Both the position numbers and the translations under genes were made by a program. The notes under the pieces are model-generated. The model was given only the letters and a program-made list of their open reading frames with translations, did not search any database and was not told where the DNA came from. A stretch of 64,000 nt of DNA, taken from assembly GCA_009733775.1 (NCBI GenBank), contig WOGZ01000089.1, positions 49,233 through 113,232 on the forward strand. The letters run 5' to 3'. Numbering within the stretch: the first letter of the stretch is position 1; the number at the start of each line of letters is the position of its first letter. This document shows positions 11,180 to 22,664 of the stretch, in pieces. The stretch comes from Alectoria sarmentosa. Taxonomy: Eukaryota; Ascomycota; Lecanoromycetes; Lecanorales; Parmeliaceae.

Positions 11180-11365
11180 ATAGGGACTACGACGTGACCG
11201 GCTCTTGCGCCAACAGCACAGTAATCCAAAGCCCCCAACTCCCGAAGTATTACTCCTGCATAAGTCGCAAGGCAACTACAATCAAAACGGCGACTATTGG
11301 TCTTCTTCACCAGAGCACACAACAAGCCAATCCAGATCCTTCACTATTACTCCAACACAGACGGT
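11180..11365 (+). pseudogene. Decayed duplicate of the small Gly/Ser/Tyr-rich gene
   Basis: The segment 11186-11227 matches the 3' part of exon 1 of the gene at 10389 (GACTACGACGTGACC then CCAACAGC). The segment 11262-11365 matches exon 2, including its end CACTATTACTCCAACAC, ACGG and a retained donor GTAAG. The start codon, the first intron and exon 3 are not recognisable. The order and spacing match the intact gene, so this is a tandem duplicate that lost function. Confidence 0.75.
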
Positions 11366-11760
11366 AAGCCGCCTTGAAGACTGGCCCTCGTAAAATCTTG
11401 AGAACAAAATGATGAGGGTCGACAGAGGATTACCAATACAAAAATCGAACAGAACGAGGGTGTCATAGCGGAGATCTTGGTTAGCTGTAACGACGTTATG
11501 ATTACAGAGCAAATTCCTTCTCGATTTGGCATATTTGGAGGATTGACCAGATACTTCTGTACGCATAGCTTGGAATGAAAACCCTCGTCCAACATCTCCC
11601 ACGGACAATCAGCTTCTAGAATATTTCCATCTGCAACGCACCCATCAAAACATGCAAGGTGGTATACATCGTAAAAGACTGCACTGAAATACCCTTTTTT
11701 CACTCACGTATCCCGTACGACGCCCACGACGAAAGATGTCATATACAGTTTGAGCAGAAA
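11366..11760. other. Intergenic, no supported gene
   Basis: Short overlapping frames only. The right end is the 3' flank of the HMG-box gene that ends at 11761. Confidence 0.4.
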
Positions 11761-12905
11761 CTAGGCTTTTGGCTGTTTGTGTTGGACATCCTTGTTCAAG
11801 ACAGTTTTCCGCTCCTGCGTATACCTTGCCATGTCCTGGGCGGCCAAATCTTGGTAAGGCTAGAAAAAATCAGCGTCTGAACCAACCCCCAATGTACAGC
11901 GACATACCTTCTTCTCACTAGCTGAAAGAGCCTTCCATTCTCTGGCTGTCAGCTTTGCAGCCTCGCCAACTTTCAGGCCCCTGAGGTCACCCGATTGCCG
12001 CCGCTCCTGATGGAACCAGGTGAATGGACCACGTAGGCCTTTGACCTGCCTGTGGTCCTGTAATTGGGGTACACTCCCACCCAGTCTTCTGAGATGCTGC
12101 CGCGCAAGATTGGCCTTGTGAATGATTGTTGGAGTATGCGATTCAATCCACTGGCGATAAGCCGTAGCATTCGCGGCTTTGTTCTGATTTGCGAGGTGGT
12201 TGTAGTGCTTCCAAGTATTAGTCAGGGAGGACGGGGCGATCTTCACAAGGGTGCATATACCTCAACTTTTTCTGGAGTCAGCTGTTTGTACTCTGCACTT
12301 GCTTCTTTCGACAAACTCCCAAAGTTAACTCTTGCAGCGCTATCTGCCCTCATCTTTTCCGCTAAAAACACCCCCCATGTACTAGACGCAACCCCATGAG
12401 GAGGCTTGAGAGCTGTTGCCTTGAGCTGCCTTTTAGTTAAAGCAGATTTCTGTACCTCCGTCAACACCTTTGGCTTCCTGAGCTTGGGCTTGGGCTTAGC
12501 CTTCGCCTTCGCCGCCTTCTTCTTCTTTGCAGGCTTTGGCTTGGGTGTGATTCGCGGCTTTGCCTTGGACTTGGCTTTTGGCACCGCTTTTGGTGTCGTC
12601 TTCTTGGGTGCAGGCTTCTTGGCGGCTTTTGTCTTCGAGGTGGTTGGGGCCTTTCTGGCTGCCGTGGTTGTCCTTCCGGTGTGGGCTTTGGGCCGAGATA
12701 CAGCTCTTTGCGCGTAAGTTCGGCGAAGTATCGGTGTGATTAGACTGGATTTGAGTAGGAGGTCGGAAAGGTGTTGCGATTGGAAGATATCGTAGAGAGC
12801 AGGCACGCGTTCAACACGGGAGGAGCTGAGCCCCGTGCGATTGCCCAGACATTGCAGCGTCAATTTAGGCAGCTGTAAGACGAACCGACTGCCCTGAGAG
12901 ATCAT
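11761..12905 (-). CDS. Mitochondrial-type HMG-box DNA-binding protein, 347 aa
   Basis: Exons are 12261-12905, 11908-12207 and 11761-11859, joined by GT-AG introns of 53 and 48 nt; the first has a CTGACTAAT branch. The N-terminus is basic and hydroxylated, ending ITPILRRTYAQR, a likely mitochondrial presequence. Residues about 70-155 are a very basic Lys/Ala/Pro linker (KPAPKKTTPKAVPKAKSK). Two HMG-box-like modules follow. One is around 165-220 (PPHGVASSTWGVFLAEKMRA); the other spans the last two exons (GPFTWFHQER, then WKALSASEKKPYQDLAAQDM). Proteins of this kind package or maintain mitochondrial DNA in fungi; that role is inferred. The gene is divergent from PRP5 across 492 bp. Confidence 0.85.
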
Positions 12906-13397
12906 GGTGATTTCTCGAAATGTAGCAGAGCGAGTTTGGTGCGATTGGTGGAACAGACGAACAACGAAGGTCGAAAAAGAAGTCTCATATCAAGCAATCA
13001 GCGTCGCGTGAGGTGGCTGGTACGCTAGCTGCGTTTTTGGGAACGCTAATGACGAGCTAAATTCTGCCCTACCATGACTATCTTCTCCCCTCGCTGCATG
13101 AAGAGAGGAGACACAATAGACACACTATCTATGTTTCCCTTCCGCAAAAACCAAAAATCACTGCGTATGCAGGATTCGTAAAATTATTTACTGTTTCCAA
13201 ACCAGATTCCAGCTCCACTGGCTGAACCTCCAACAGAGAAGCTCGAGGTAGCTAAACTACTTGTGCGGGCATTTACCCTCACCAATACTCCCTAGGAGAT
13301 GCAAGAAGTGTTACGAGATCTATCTAACGGCGGAAGCCGTCATCTCTCACGATAATAATTTCCTAAAGTACAACTCACTGGTCAAAGGCGGGATCTT
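12906..13397. promoter_or_regulatory. Shared divergent promoter region of the HMG-box gene and PRP5
   Basis: The 492-bp interval separates the two start codons and must hold both promoters. I see no TATA box of good quality or named binding site. Confidence 0.55.
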
Positions 13398-16300
13398 ATG
13401 GCTCGCCACGGGGATAATCGCTCACCATCGCCTGTAGGCAGCTCCTACTCTGCGTCAAAGAGGCAGCACCGAGATGAAGATCGTTACGAGAGGACTCGAC
13501 GGGATGATGGACGGGGTCATCGACGCAGAAGTCGAACAAGGAGCCCTGATGTAAGTTACACGACATACTCTCTTGCCAGGTCTAACCTCTGCTTGTTACA
13601 GAAACGGTATCGAGATCGGGACTCTCGTCATCACAGAGATCGATCAAGGGATAGACATAGGGATGACGATGGGTATCGCTCGAGCCGTAGGGAAAAATCC
13701 CGAGACAGACGAAAATCTCGGGATCGAGATACCGTGAAGGACTACAGAAGGAGGAGTCGTGACAGGGATTCTCGGGCGTATAGGGATGACTCTCGCGACC
13801 GAGCTCGAAGGCGGAGAGAAGGATCTGCTGACTCTCGGCGCAAAGGAAGAAGAGACGACAGCGGGGATAAAAATCAGAAGTTGGCAGGTGGGAAAGAGGT
13901 AAGCTCACCCTTAGATCTTCATGCAGGATCACTTTAATGGTATGACGCACAGATGACAACGGCTCCTACACAAACCGACGAGGAGAAGAAGGCCGAGCGC
14001 CTTACAAAATTGGAAGCATGGAAGCAAAAGCAAGCTGCTGAAAAAGACCGCAAACAGAAAGAATTAGAATCCTCAGGCGGCACTCGGAGTCTCCTTGCTG
14101 AGATTGACAAGAAAGCACAAGTCTCGCCTGCCACAGCTTCGCCTGTCTCACCTTCGACGCCTGTCGCAACAAATGGAGATGCTTCTCCTGTCCCTTACGC
14201 CGGGAAGTTCGATCCAAAAGCTCTGGTCAAAAAGAAAGCATCTGCATCCTCCAGTGCGAGCAAGCTCGGAACGGACATTGCCTTGCCAGAGATTGCCAAA
14301 GCGTCCGCCACCATGAAACCCACCGCAAATGGTTTGAAGGCTGACAAAACAGTAGCACTAGCAAATGGCTCATCAGGTACGTCTCTTCCAAATTGAAATA
14401 CCGCCTCGAATTTCGGCTCATGAATGACTAGCCGCTCCTGCAGCTACATTAAAGGCTCGCGGCAACGTCAGCGGGTTCGGACTTGCAAGTAAAGCAACAA
14501 CCGAATCCGAAAAACCAGCTGCCAAACCCGGCCTTGATTTTGGTGAAGAGGAAGGAGGGCGGAAGAAGTTAGAGAAGCTGCCGACCCCTCCACCTGAGGA
14601 TAGTGCTATGGACGACGATACTGCTGTGGCTAACGGTGATAAAGAAGACGAATCTGACGATGACCAAGGCATGCAAGACGCTGGCACCGAAGAAGAAGCA
14701 GCCGCCGCTGCAAGAGCTGCGGCAGAGAAGCGGGAGGAGCGTCTCCAAGTCCAAAGCTTAGCTTACCAAGCCGGTGAAGATCCCGCTGCAGACGTTTTAG
14801 AACAAGCAGAGCCCACTGGTGATGTGCTAATGACAGAAGCTCCGAATGATGCAAATTTGGATGAGGCAATGGAGGAAGAGGAGGAAGCCGATCCTCTAGA
14901 TGCTTTCATGACAGGTTTAGGGGACCCAATGGAAGCACCGAAAATCACCAACAGTCTCAAAATCACGAAGAGCAAGGTCCAGCGGCCCGAGGCCATGTTT
15001 GGAGATGACGACGTTGAGTTGAACACGGTGACCGCAGACACAGACGACATCCTAGCCATGGCGACCAAGAAAAAGAAGAAGGATCTACCGACTGTTAATC
15101 ACGCCAAGGTGACGTATCAACCATTCCGGAAGAGCTTCTACCATGAGCCATCGGAGCTAGCAGAGATGACCGAGGAGGAGATTGCTGATCTAAGACTAGA
15201 ACTCGATGGGATCAAGATTAGGGGTGTAGATGCTCCAAAACCCGTGCAAAAGTGGTCTCAATGTGGTCTCGGTGTGCAGTCACTGGAAGTCATCCAGAAG
15301 CTCGGATACGAGAAGCCATCGTCCATCCAGACGCAAGCAATTCCATCAATCATGTCTGGGAGAGACGTTATTGGTGTTGCCAAGACTGGATCTGGTAAAA
15401 CCATAGCCTTTTTATTGCCAATGTTTCGACATATCAAAGATCAGCGACCGCTCGATAGCCTGGACGGTCCTGTCGGCCTAGTCATGACACCCACTCGGGA
15501 ATTGGCGACCCAAATCCACAAAGAGTGTAAGCCTTTCCTTAAGGCCTTGAACCTTAGAGCGGTTTGTGCGTACGGAGGCGCACCAATCAAGGACCAAATT
15601 GCAGATCTCAAGCGTGGCGCAGAGATCATTGTATGCACTCCTGGACGCATGATTGATCTATTAGCTGCCAATTCGGGTAGAGTGACGAACCTTCGCCGAG
15701 TCACATACGTTGTGTTGGACGAAGCCGATAGAATGTTCGATATGGGCTTTGAACCGCAAGTCATGAAGATCTTGGCCAACATCCGACCAGATCGCCAAAC
15801 AGTACTGTTCTCAGCTACATTTCCCCGCCAGATGGAGTCCTTGGCCCGCAAGACGCTCTCAAAGCCCGTGGAAATAGTCGTAGGAGGGCGAAGCGTTGTT
15901 GCTCCGGAGATTACCCAGATCGTCGAGGTGCGAACCGAGGAGACAAAATTTCTCCGTCTTCTAGAGCTTCTTGGGAAGCTGTATGAAGAAGAGAAGAATG
16001 AGGACGATCGAGCCTTGATCTTTGTGGACAGACAAGAATCAGCCGATGGTTTGCTGAAAGATCTGATGCGCAAAGGGTACCCGTGCATGTCCATCCACGG
16101 CGGTAAAGACCAAATCGACCGAGACTCCACAATCGAGGACTTTAAATCTGGAGTCATCCCAATCATGACTGCTACCTCTGTCGCTGCTCGTGGCTTGGAC
16201 GTCAAACAGCTGAAGCTCGTGGTCAACTACGATGCGCCTAACCATCTCGAGGACTACGTCCATCGTGCTGGGAGAACTGGTCGTGCTGGTAATACTGGCA

Positions 16301-17210
16301 CTGCTGTGACATTCGTCACGCCGGATCAAGAGCGGTACTCGCTAGATATCGCCAAGGCCTTGAGACAGAGTGGTCAAGAAGTGCCCGAAGAGCTCCAAAA
16401 GCTTGTGGATGCATTCATTGATAAAGTCAAATCTGGCAAAGAAAAAGTCAGTGGCTTAGGCTTCGGTGGTAAAGGCCTCGAGCGTCTCGACCAAGAACGT
16501 GACGCAGCTCGTGCTCGAGAGCGAAAGACACACAAGACTGGCGATGAGCCTGAAGAAGAAGAAAAGGACGACAAAGATAAGGACGATAAGGGCGACGATA
16601 TTATTGCCAAGGCTGCTTCAAGCGTCCAGTCGGCTACGGCTCCACCCCCTACTTTGCTAGGCGTACCCAAAGGCATCGATCTCGACGGTAAGATCACAGT
16701 ACATCGGACAGAAGCACCAGCGGATGGCTCGAAAAACCCTCTTGACAAAGTCAGTCGCGCAGTTGCTGGCATACATGATCGACTCAGCAAGAATCGCGAG
16801 ATGCGTACTGGGGTGCCTATTGACAACAAAGGCCCTGATGCTGGCGCGTTTCATGCAACGTTGGAGATCAATGACTTCCCTCGTAAGTCTTCCTTTCCTA
16901 TTTTCTTCATGTGGTTCTCTCTAAAGCTAGAACAGAAAAAGCTCGTTGGGCCGTCACCAACCGTACGAATGTTGCCAAGATTCTGGAAGCCACAGGTACA
17001 TCTATCACCACAAAGGGAAGCTTTTATGCAACAGGTAAAGAACCTCAAGCAGGCGAAAATCCGAAGTTGTATATTCTGGTGGAGGGAGATACGGAGGTGG
17101 TGGTCACCAATGCTATGAGAGAGCTCATGCGGCTGCTCAAGGAGGGTACTATTGCTGCTGCTGACAGCGATGCTAGGGCTCCTGCTAGTGGTCGTTATAA
17201 TGTTGTTTAG
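13398..17210 (+). CDS. PRP5: DEAD-box pre-mRNA-processing ATP-dependent RNA helicase PRP5, 1199 aa
   Basis: Five exons (13398-13550, 13602-13898, 13953-14376, 14432-16882, 16936-17210) join in frame through canonical 51-55-nt introns. The N-terminus is RS/RD-rich (about 1-150). A DPLD motif (ADPLDAFMTGL, about residue 445), known in Prp5 for contact with the U2 snRNP SF3b complex, precedes the helicase core. The core has the Q-motif region, AKTGSGKT (about 606), PTRELA, DEADRMFD (about 719), SAT (about 752) and HRAGRTGRAG (about 902). The C-terminus carries the conserved WAVTNRTNVAKILEATG segment. PRP5 remodels the U2 snRNP for branch-site recognition in the nucleus. Length and motif order are as expected for the family. 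Confidence 0.96.
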
Positions 17211-17447
17211 ATAATGCAATAGTTGTTATATGCATGATATCTACAGACACAAGTTGCAAACACGTCTAACGGTTCCGAACAAGCATGCTCTGCACCTTGC
17301 TCAATTCCACGGCCTACATAATTCATTTGCCAACTTCAGTATTCCAATCGTATCTCATCCAAGCCGAATCCCAGTAAGGAGCTCGCGACGAAGTATTCTG
17401 CTACGGTTAGTCCTTTCCACACATGCATAGACCCATATTTGTACCCA

Positions 17448-17881
17448 TCAATTGTAATTGATAGCCTGACTTTTCTGATCCGTCTCTCTCTTCCTCCTCT
17501 CATCCTGGCTAACATTTTCTAATGTCCCAGTCCTTGTCTGCGCCCTCTCCTTCGCTAGATCCCTGCCTAATTTGCCCTTCGGCTGATTTGCTTTCGCTCT
17601 CTCCTACAATTTGGTGCCAATCAGCATACATCCAGTGTGACCATCCTCCAAAATACTATGAGTACTCTTGAGGGAAGAAGTACCTCTGCTGCCCTCGCTG
17701 CCGCGCTTCTGGCATCGCTACCTTCTCCGCCAGATGAGCCGCCTAACTTCTGACCCTGGCTACTGATCTTTGGTACGGAAGCCCGAGGGTTCGATTGTAG
17801 AGGAGGAGCAGAGCCGACTGGGCGGCCGGGTTGGGAAAACGGGTCGTTTTCTTTAGAGGGTTTACCACAGAGGTTGCCCAT
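17448..17881 (-). CDS. Small protein with an N-myristoylation-type MGNLC start, 117 aa
   Basis: Exons 17684-17881 and 17448-17603 are joined by an 80-nt GT-AG intron in phase 0. The protein begins MGNLCGKPSKENDPFSQPGR; Gly2 and Cys5 fit N-myristoylation and palmitoylation, so it probably sits on a membrane. The middle is Gly/Ser/Ala-rich, and the C-terminal half is charged and helical (GKLGRDLAKERAQTRTGTL, DERRKRETDQKSQAINYN). I recognise this as a conserved fungal protein without a defined function. The first ATG in frame at 17896 would add five residues; I chose 17881 because of the lipidation motif. Confidence 0.8.
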
Positions 17882-18404
17882 CGTTTCTCGAAGCAAAGGA
17901 CCGCTGGTTTCTAGATGTGTGTATTGGCAAAAGGATCATGCTCTCTCTTGGTCGATTTGATGGGTGCTTGCATTCAGAAGTGCAAAGAGCCATGGACCTC
18001 GCATTAGATCAGTCGTAGATGTCCATAAGTGTGAAACAACGTAGATGTCTTGAGAGCCAACCAGATGTCAATAGACGTCTCCGCTTTGTTCCTAGGATAG
18101 AAGGTTTCCCGAACTGCGCTACTCGGCACGGGCCGTCTAGCTCACTGAATTGAATATCAGCATTTGTGACTACTGATTCTCTTCAAAATATATACATATA
18201 TATAAAGGTGGTCTCCTTTGAAGTTGCAAGCAGTGTTTGGCATTGGAGTACTGTGGTTATGGAGAGCGCTAGCTTCGGCTCGGCGGCAATGGAGCTAAGG
18301 TATCTAGCTCCCACAACAACTCCCTCCTGCTGTCAACCGAGTCTCACTGACAGCAATAGCACTTCTACTCGCAAGGCGCGCGATTTCGCTCCGGCACGAT
18401 CATC
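17882..18404. promoter_or_regulatory. Divergent promoter region of the MGNLC gene and the ZAP1-like regulator
   Basis: The 523-bp gap lies between two opposite start codons. An A+T run (ATATACATATATATAAAGG, about 18187-18207) could act as a TATA element for the plus-strand gene. I did not find a perfect zinc-responsive element. Confidence 0.45.
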
Positions 18405-20517
18405 ATGGATCCCAAGCGACAAGCATCAGACCCACACTTCGAGCGGCTACATGGCCATCCCTTGAGCTACGCGCGATCACTTCAGTCGTTCCTGCAAATC
18501 TACGATCCACAGCCTGCCTCGACCATTATGGACTTTCCCGCCGAGGCAAGCGAATTTTCTCATCCCACAGTGCCAAATGTTGTCGACTTCGCCAAAGGAA
18601 AGGCATCCGCTGGGGATATGCTTCCTCCGCCAACACCGGGCTTGCTGAGCGGTGTCCAGACCCCCTGCGAGGGTACCTGCTCCGTTACCAATTGTGAATC
18701 CGGATGTGATCCCTCGGTACTTGGCTCTGGAACGTGTTCGCTGTCGCAGTGTAACAACCTAGACCAATGTACAAGCGAGGAGTGCTGCAAAGAACCAGCG
18801 TGTCTGGACCACGACTCCGTGCCGACGACTCGACGTGAGTCCATCGACTTTGGCGCAGAGGATCTATATGATTTTTCTTCTCAGCATCAATTTGCCAACA
18901 GCAGCGCGGCATTCCCAGCCTACGATAATCTACCAGGTTTCGACAACATCGACGACGACCCAGTCCAGTGCCATTGGCTGCTTCCTGATCAAGAGTGTGA
19001 CATCACAGCGCCAACCAAGGATGCTCTCAGCCAACATGTATTCCACGACCACATCCAGCCCGAAATGAGCCTTACTTGCGGGTGGTCTGACTGCGAGGAG
19101 CAAGTAGACGTACAACAACTTACAGACCATCTGTGGAGCAACCACCACCCCGAACAGCACGTTCCTGACTCCTACGTTTGCCTGTGGGATGGTTGTATGG
19201 AGATGTTTTCGGATGCTGAGCAGCTGGAGACGCACATGGAAGGCTCCCATACTCACATGGAGAGCATTGATTGCCGTTGGGGAGGATGCGGCACAATTAC
19301 TACGAACTCAGCTGAACTGCAGAGCCATGTCAACGAGGAGCATCTCCACCTCCACCCCCAACCTTGTTTCACTTCGCCATATCTGGAAATGGATCTATCG
19401 GACAGTTGTAGATCTCGGCCACCGAAGCACCCTCTCTACTGGTCACCAGAGAACGACGATCTACTTATGCGCGTACGTGCGCAAAACCTCACCTTCCAAC
19501 AAATCTCCTCGCAGTATTTCCCAGGCAAGTCCACCCGCGCATGCCAGATGCACTATGCGGTACTATGGAATCGGCAGCAGCAATCCGCTCCGCAATCCAC
19601 GGAGCAGTCGACTCCCCTATTGTCATATTCACCCCTGCCACCTTGCTCGCCTCAGTATCCTTCGATCGATCCTTCTTTGTCCCAGACGTCTCCAGCAATT
19701 CTTTCAAATCATTCCAGCCAGCTGATTTTGGACCATCCTCCGACCCAAGGAAAACATGAGTGTTTGTGGATCACGGATGATGCAACAGGAAAACACTGTG
19801 GGGCTCGTTTCGAACATCCGAATGAACTACAAGCTCATGTCGATTCATCTCACTATCCATTGTCTGACGATCGTAGGGGTATTTCTAGATCTAAATGGGT
19901 TTGTAAATGGATGGGATGTTTACGGAAGGGAGAAACGAGTCGCACCAGAGAGAAGTTGAAGAAGCACATATATACTCATACAGGGTGTATGTCAACATCC
20001 ATCACTTGAGAAGAATTGCAATAGTTAATAATTCACAGTCTTTTCGGTCTCTTGCCGGCACTGTGGCAAAACCTTCCGGGACAACACCAAACTTGCTAAC
20101 CATGAACGTATACATACGAAGGAGAAACCCCACAAGTGCGATGTGTGTGAGATGGCCTTTGCTAGCCGAGACGGACTGTGTAAGTTCAAGCATGCCTTCT
20201 CAGCTTTCGGCCTACTGATCGATGCCTGCAGCGACTCATAATCGTATTCACACGGGCGAGAAACCTCTAGAGTGTGGGAAGTGTTCTTACACCTGCTCGG
20301 ACTCGTCCAACATGACGAAGCACCGCAGATGTAAGCGTCGTCCTTTTTGTCACCGCGGCCGCTGTACTGACAACCACATACAGCTCATGAGCCTCCTCTG
20401 TTCACTTGCCCAACCTGCGCGAAGAAGTTCTGCCGAGCTGACTCGAGGGATCGTCACATATTTTTGCATCAGAGGGGGGCTGCAGGACGCAAGCGTGTAC
20501 ATGGCGAGCTTGCTTAG
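18405..20517 (+). CDS. ZAP1/ZafA-type zinc-responsive C2H2 transcription factor, 651 aa, with a Myb-like insert
   Basis: Exons are 18405-19986, 20039-20179, 20232-20330 and 20384-20517, with canonical 52-53-nt introns. The acidic N-terminal third has Cys-rich stretches (GTCSLSQCNNLDQCTSEECC). Residues about 185-310 hold several C2H2 units with spaced CxxxxxC pairs (CGWSDCEEQ, CLWDGCMEM, CRWGGC). The C-terminus (about 500-651) carries four or five consecutive fingers, among them CRHCGKTFRDNTKLANHERI and CDVCEMAFASRDGLSTHNRI, separated by TKEKP/TGEKP linkers. This matches the Zap1/ZafA zinc-homeostasis activators, which switch on zinc transporters when zinc is scarce. Unusually, residues about 344-390 form a Myb/SANT-like segment (WSPENDDLLMRVRAQ then FPGKSTRACQMHY). 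Orthology to ZAP1 is likely but judged only by pattern. Confidence 0.85.
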
Positions 20518-21070
20518 GATCGAAGTACTTGATAGAATTAATGCCTCACAATGAGACACGAATACGACCGTGACGGCATGATGCCCCGCCTTTCCTTGAG
20601 ATATCCCTGGTGGATACGATCAATATTGCGATGAGATTATGCCTGGCGTTTCCATGAGGATATACCCCGGCCTGGCGTGATATTTCGACCGAGACGACTT
20701 GCCTTACTACTTCTTCTACTGTACAATAGCTGCCTTCTGGCGCATATTCACTCATAAACATGGAAACGATTACTAGTTGATGACTTTCGCCGATTGTATC
20801 TCACCCAATCACGTCTATCTTGGTGCCGACAGAAAATGTAGTACAACCAAGTCCATCATCGTTCACCTTTGGTGGTCTATTACCCATCGAGTCATCTCAT
20901 CCAAGGGCGGGACGGCGAATCTCTAGGCTTAGCTAGGGGCGGAGCTTAGGGTCAATCTCCGGGCACGTCTCCCCTCCCCCCCCGCGCCAAAGGCATCCAT
21001 CCCACCACAACGGCCAACCAACCGTCGTCTTTCCAAACCGAACCAGTTCTACACAAAGCACACTTCAAAC
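20518..21070. other. Intergenic, 5' region of the Tma20 gene
   Basis: No gene seen. A GGTCAATCTCCGGG-to-CCCCTCCCCCCCCGCG G+C-rich patch near 20950-20990 lies upstream of the translation-factor gene. Confidence 0.4.
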
Positions 21071-21890
21071 ATGTTCAAGAAAGAGCAAGTTCCAAGAAAA
21101 TACCCTCCAAAGGAAACCAGCCATACATAGAACACTCCAGCTAACGAATAATTTTTCCCCCAACCAGCATCTCCGCCGGCGCAAAGTCCAAAGTCAAATC
21201 CTCCGTCCAGCGCGCCATCCGGGCCAAAGTCTGCGAGACCTACCCCCTCCTCGCCCCCCACATCGACGAGATCATCCCCAAGAAATCCCAACTCGACCTC
21301 CTGAAACTGTATATATACCCCCCCCCCTCCCCCCCTCCTTCCTTCCCTCTCCCTTCCCCCAACCCAAAACCCCCCAACACACACACACACACGACAGTGT
21401 CCCCAATCCGATCCCACTCCATTCCACTCCACCCCATCCCACTAAAAACCAACCCAACCCATCTAGCCCCGACCGCGTCTCCCTCTACGCCCTGGACCGA
21501 CACCCGCTATTCTGGCAGCACATGGACGACCCGCTGATCCCGCATTTAAAAACCGTGCACCAGTTCCCGCACTGCTTCGCGCGCATCGGCGTCGACCGGG
21601 GCGCGATCCGCTTCGTGCTCGCGGGCGCGGCCCTCATGGCGCCCGGGCTGACGAGCGCGGGCGGGAGACTGCCGCCGGATCCCCACGGGGGTAAGGAGGG
21701 GGAGGGGGAGGGGGAGAAAGAGTTGAGGGAAGGGGACGTGGCGGTCGTGGAGGCCGAGGGGAAAGAGGAGGCGTGTTTGGTGGGGAGGTTGAGGATGGGG
21801 ACGGAGGAGATTAGGGGGGTTGGGAAGGGGGTGGTGATGGATGCGGGGCACTTTTTGGGGGATGGGCTGTGGAGGGTTGGGATTGATTGA
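21071..21890 (+). CDS. TMA20: MCT-1/Tma20 family translation factor with a PUA domain, 192 aa
   Basis: Exon 1 is only 14 nt (21071-21084, coding MFKK plus two bases). It is followed by an 83-nt intron with a GC donor (GA|GCAAGT) and a CTAAC branch, exon 2 (21168-21308), a C-rich 158-nt intron, and exon 3 (21467-21890). The product reads MFKKDISAGAKSKVKSSVQ, then DEIIPKKSQLDLLKLPDR, a PUA core with GAIRFVLAGAALMAPGLTS, and ends FLGDGLWRVGID. This matches MCTS1/Tma20, a ribosome-associated factor that, with a DENR/Tma22 partner, acts in re-initiation and 40S recycling. The 3' half is very G-rich on the coding strand. The usual spacer between PUA strands is Gly/Glu-rich here. Confidence 0.93.
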
Positions 21891-22664
21891 TTGATTGACT
21901 AATTGAAACGGGGGTGGGGGGGGGGGGTTGATGGGTTTTGATAGGTTGTGAGTGGGGGCAATGTCCATGGGTCTTGAGGATGCTCAAGTGCTGGCCTGGG
22001 GAGGGACGCCGTCAGACTGGAACACTTCCAATTACTGTAGATACCGAAATCAGAAATACGAGAAAGATACCAAGCATCTATGGCGAAGTGTACCATGCCA
22101 AGATGAATTGCATCAGGGCATACTCTGTACAGAGCTTCATACGCAGGTGCGTCGGTAGCTGCTAGCAAGCATTCACGCGGTTCGATCCTTCGACAAGGAT
22201 GAATGCCTTCATAGAGCCACAGCAAACACAATAAAGTTCGAGACTTTGATTCTGCCTCTCCATACAGATGCATGTAGCTAGGATATATTTCCTCTTCTTC
22301 CACATTTCCCATCTCATTCTCATCTCCATCATCAACCATGCATGCATCATGCATCATCCATCCCATCCAACAACCTTAGCTCATCCAACCTCTTCCACTC
22401 AACCCCTGCTCACATTTCCTCGTACTTCTTAGAAGACAGAGCCATCATGAAATAAGAGTACACCAGCATGCTGATTAAGCGTTACCTGCGTCGGTATTGG
22501 TATTGGTGTTGGTACATTGTATAATGTGATTAATGATCGTAAGAAGCGAGTGCTCAAAAAATCCTCCCCCCTACCAGTATTGAACGTTTATGTTCACCCA
22601 TGGTGCTCCGATGACGCCTTGATTCCATGCTATCATTCATTGAAACGCATGCTGTTGCCGCCCA
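21891..22664. other. Convergent intergenic region, no gene seen
   Basis: A poly-G run (about 21910-21927) follows the Tma20 stop. Between it and the kelch gene end there are only short frames. Confidence 0.5.

Noticed and set aside
15441..16226. 261-codon minus-strand frame inside PRP5
   Set aside because: It is the antisense shadow of the helicase core, whose plus-strand motifs are unambiguous.
22170..22200. GGTTCGATCC resembling a tRNA B box
   Set aside because: No A box at the right distance and no cloverleaf could be drawn from the flanks.
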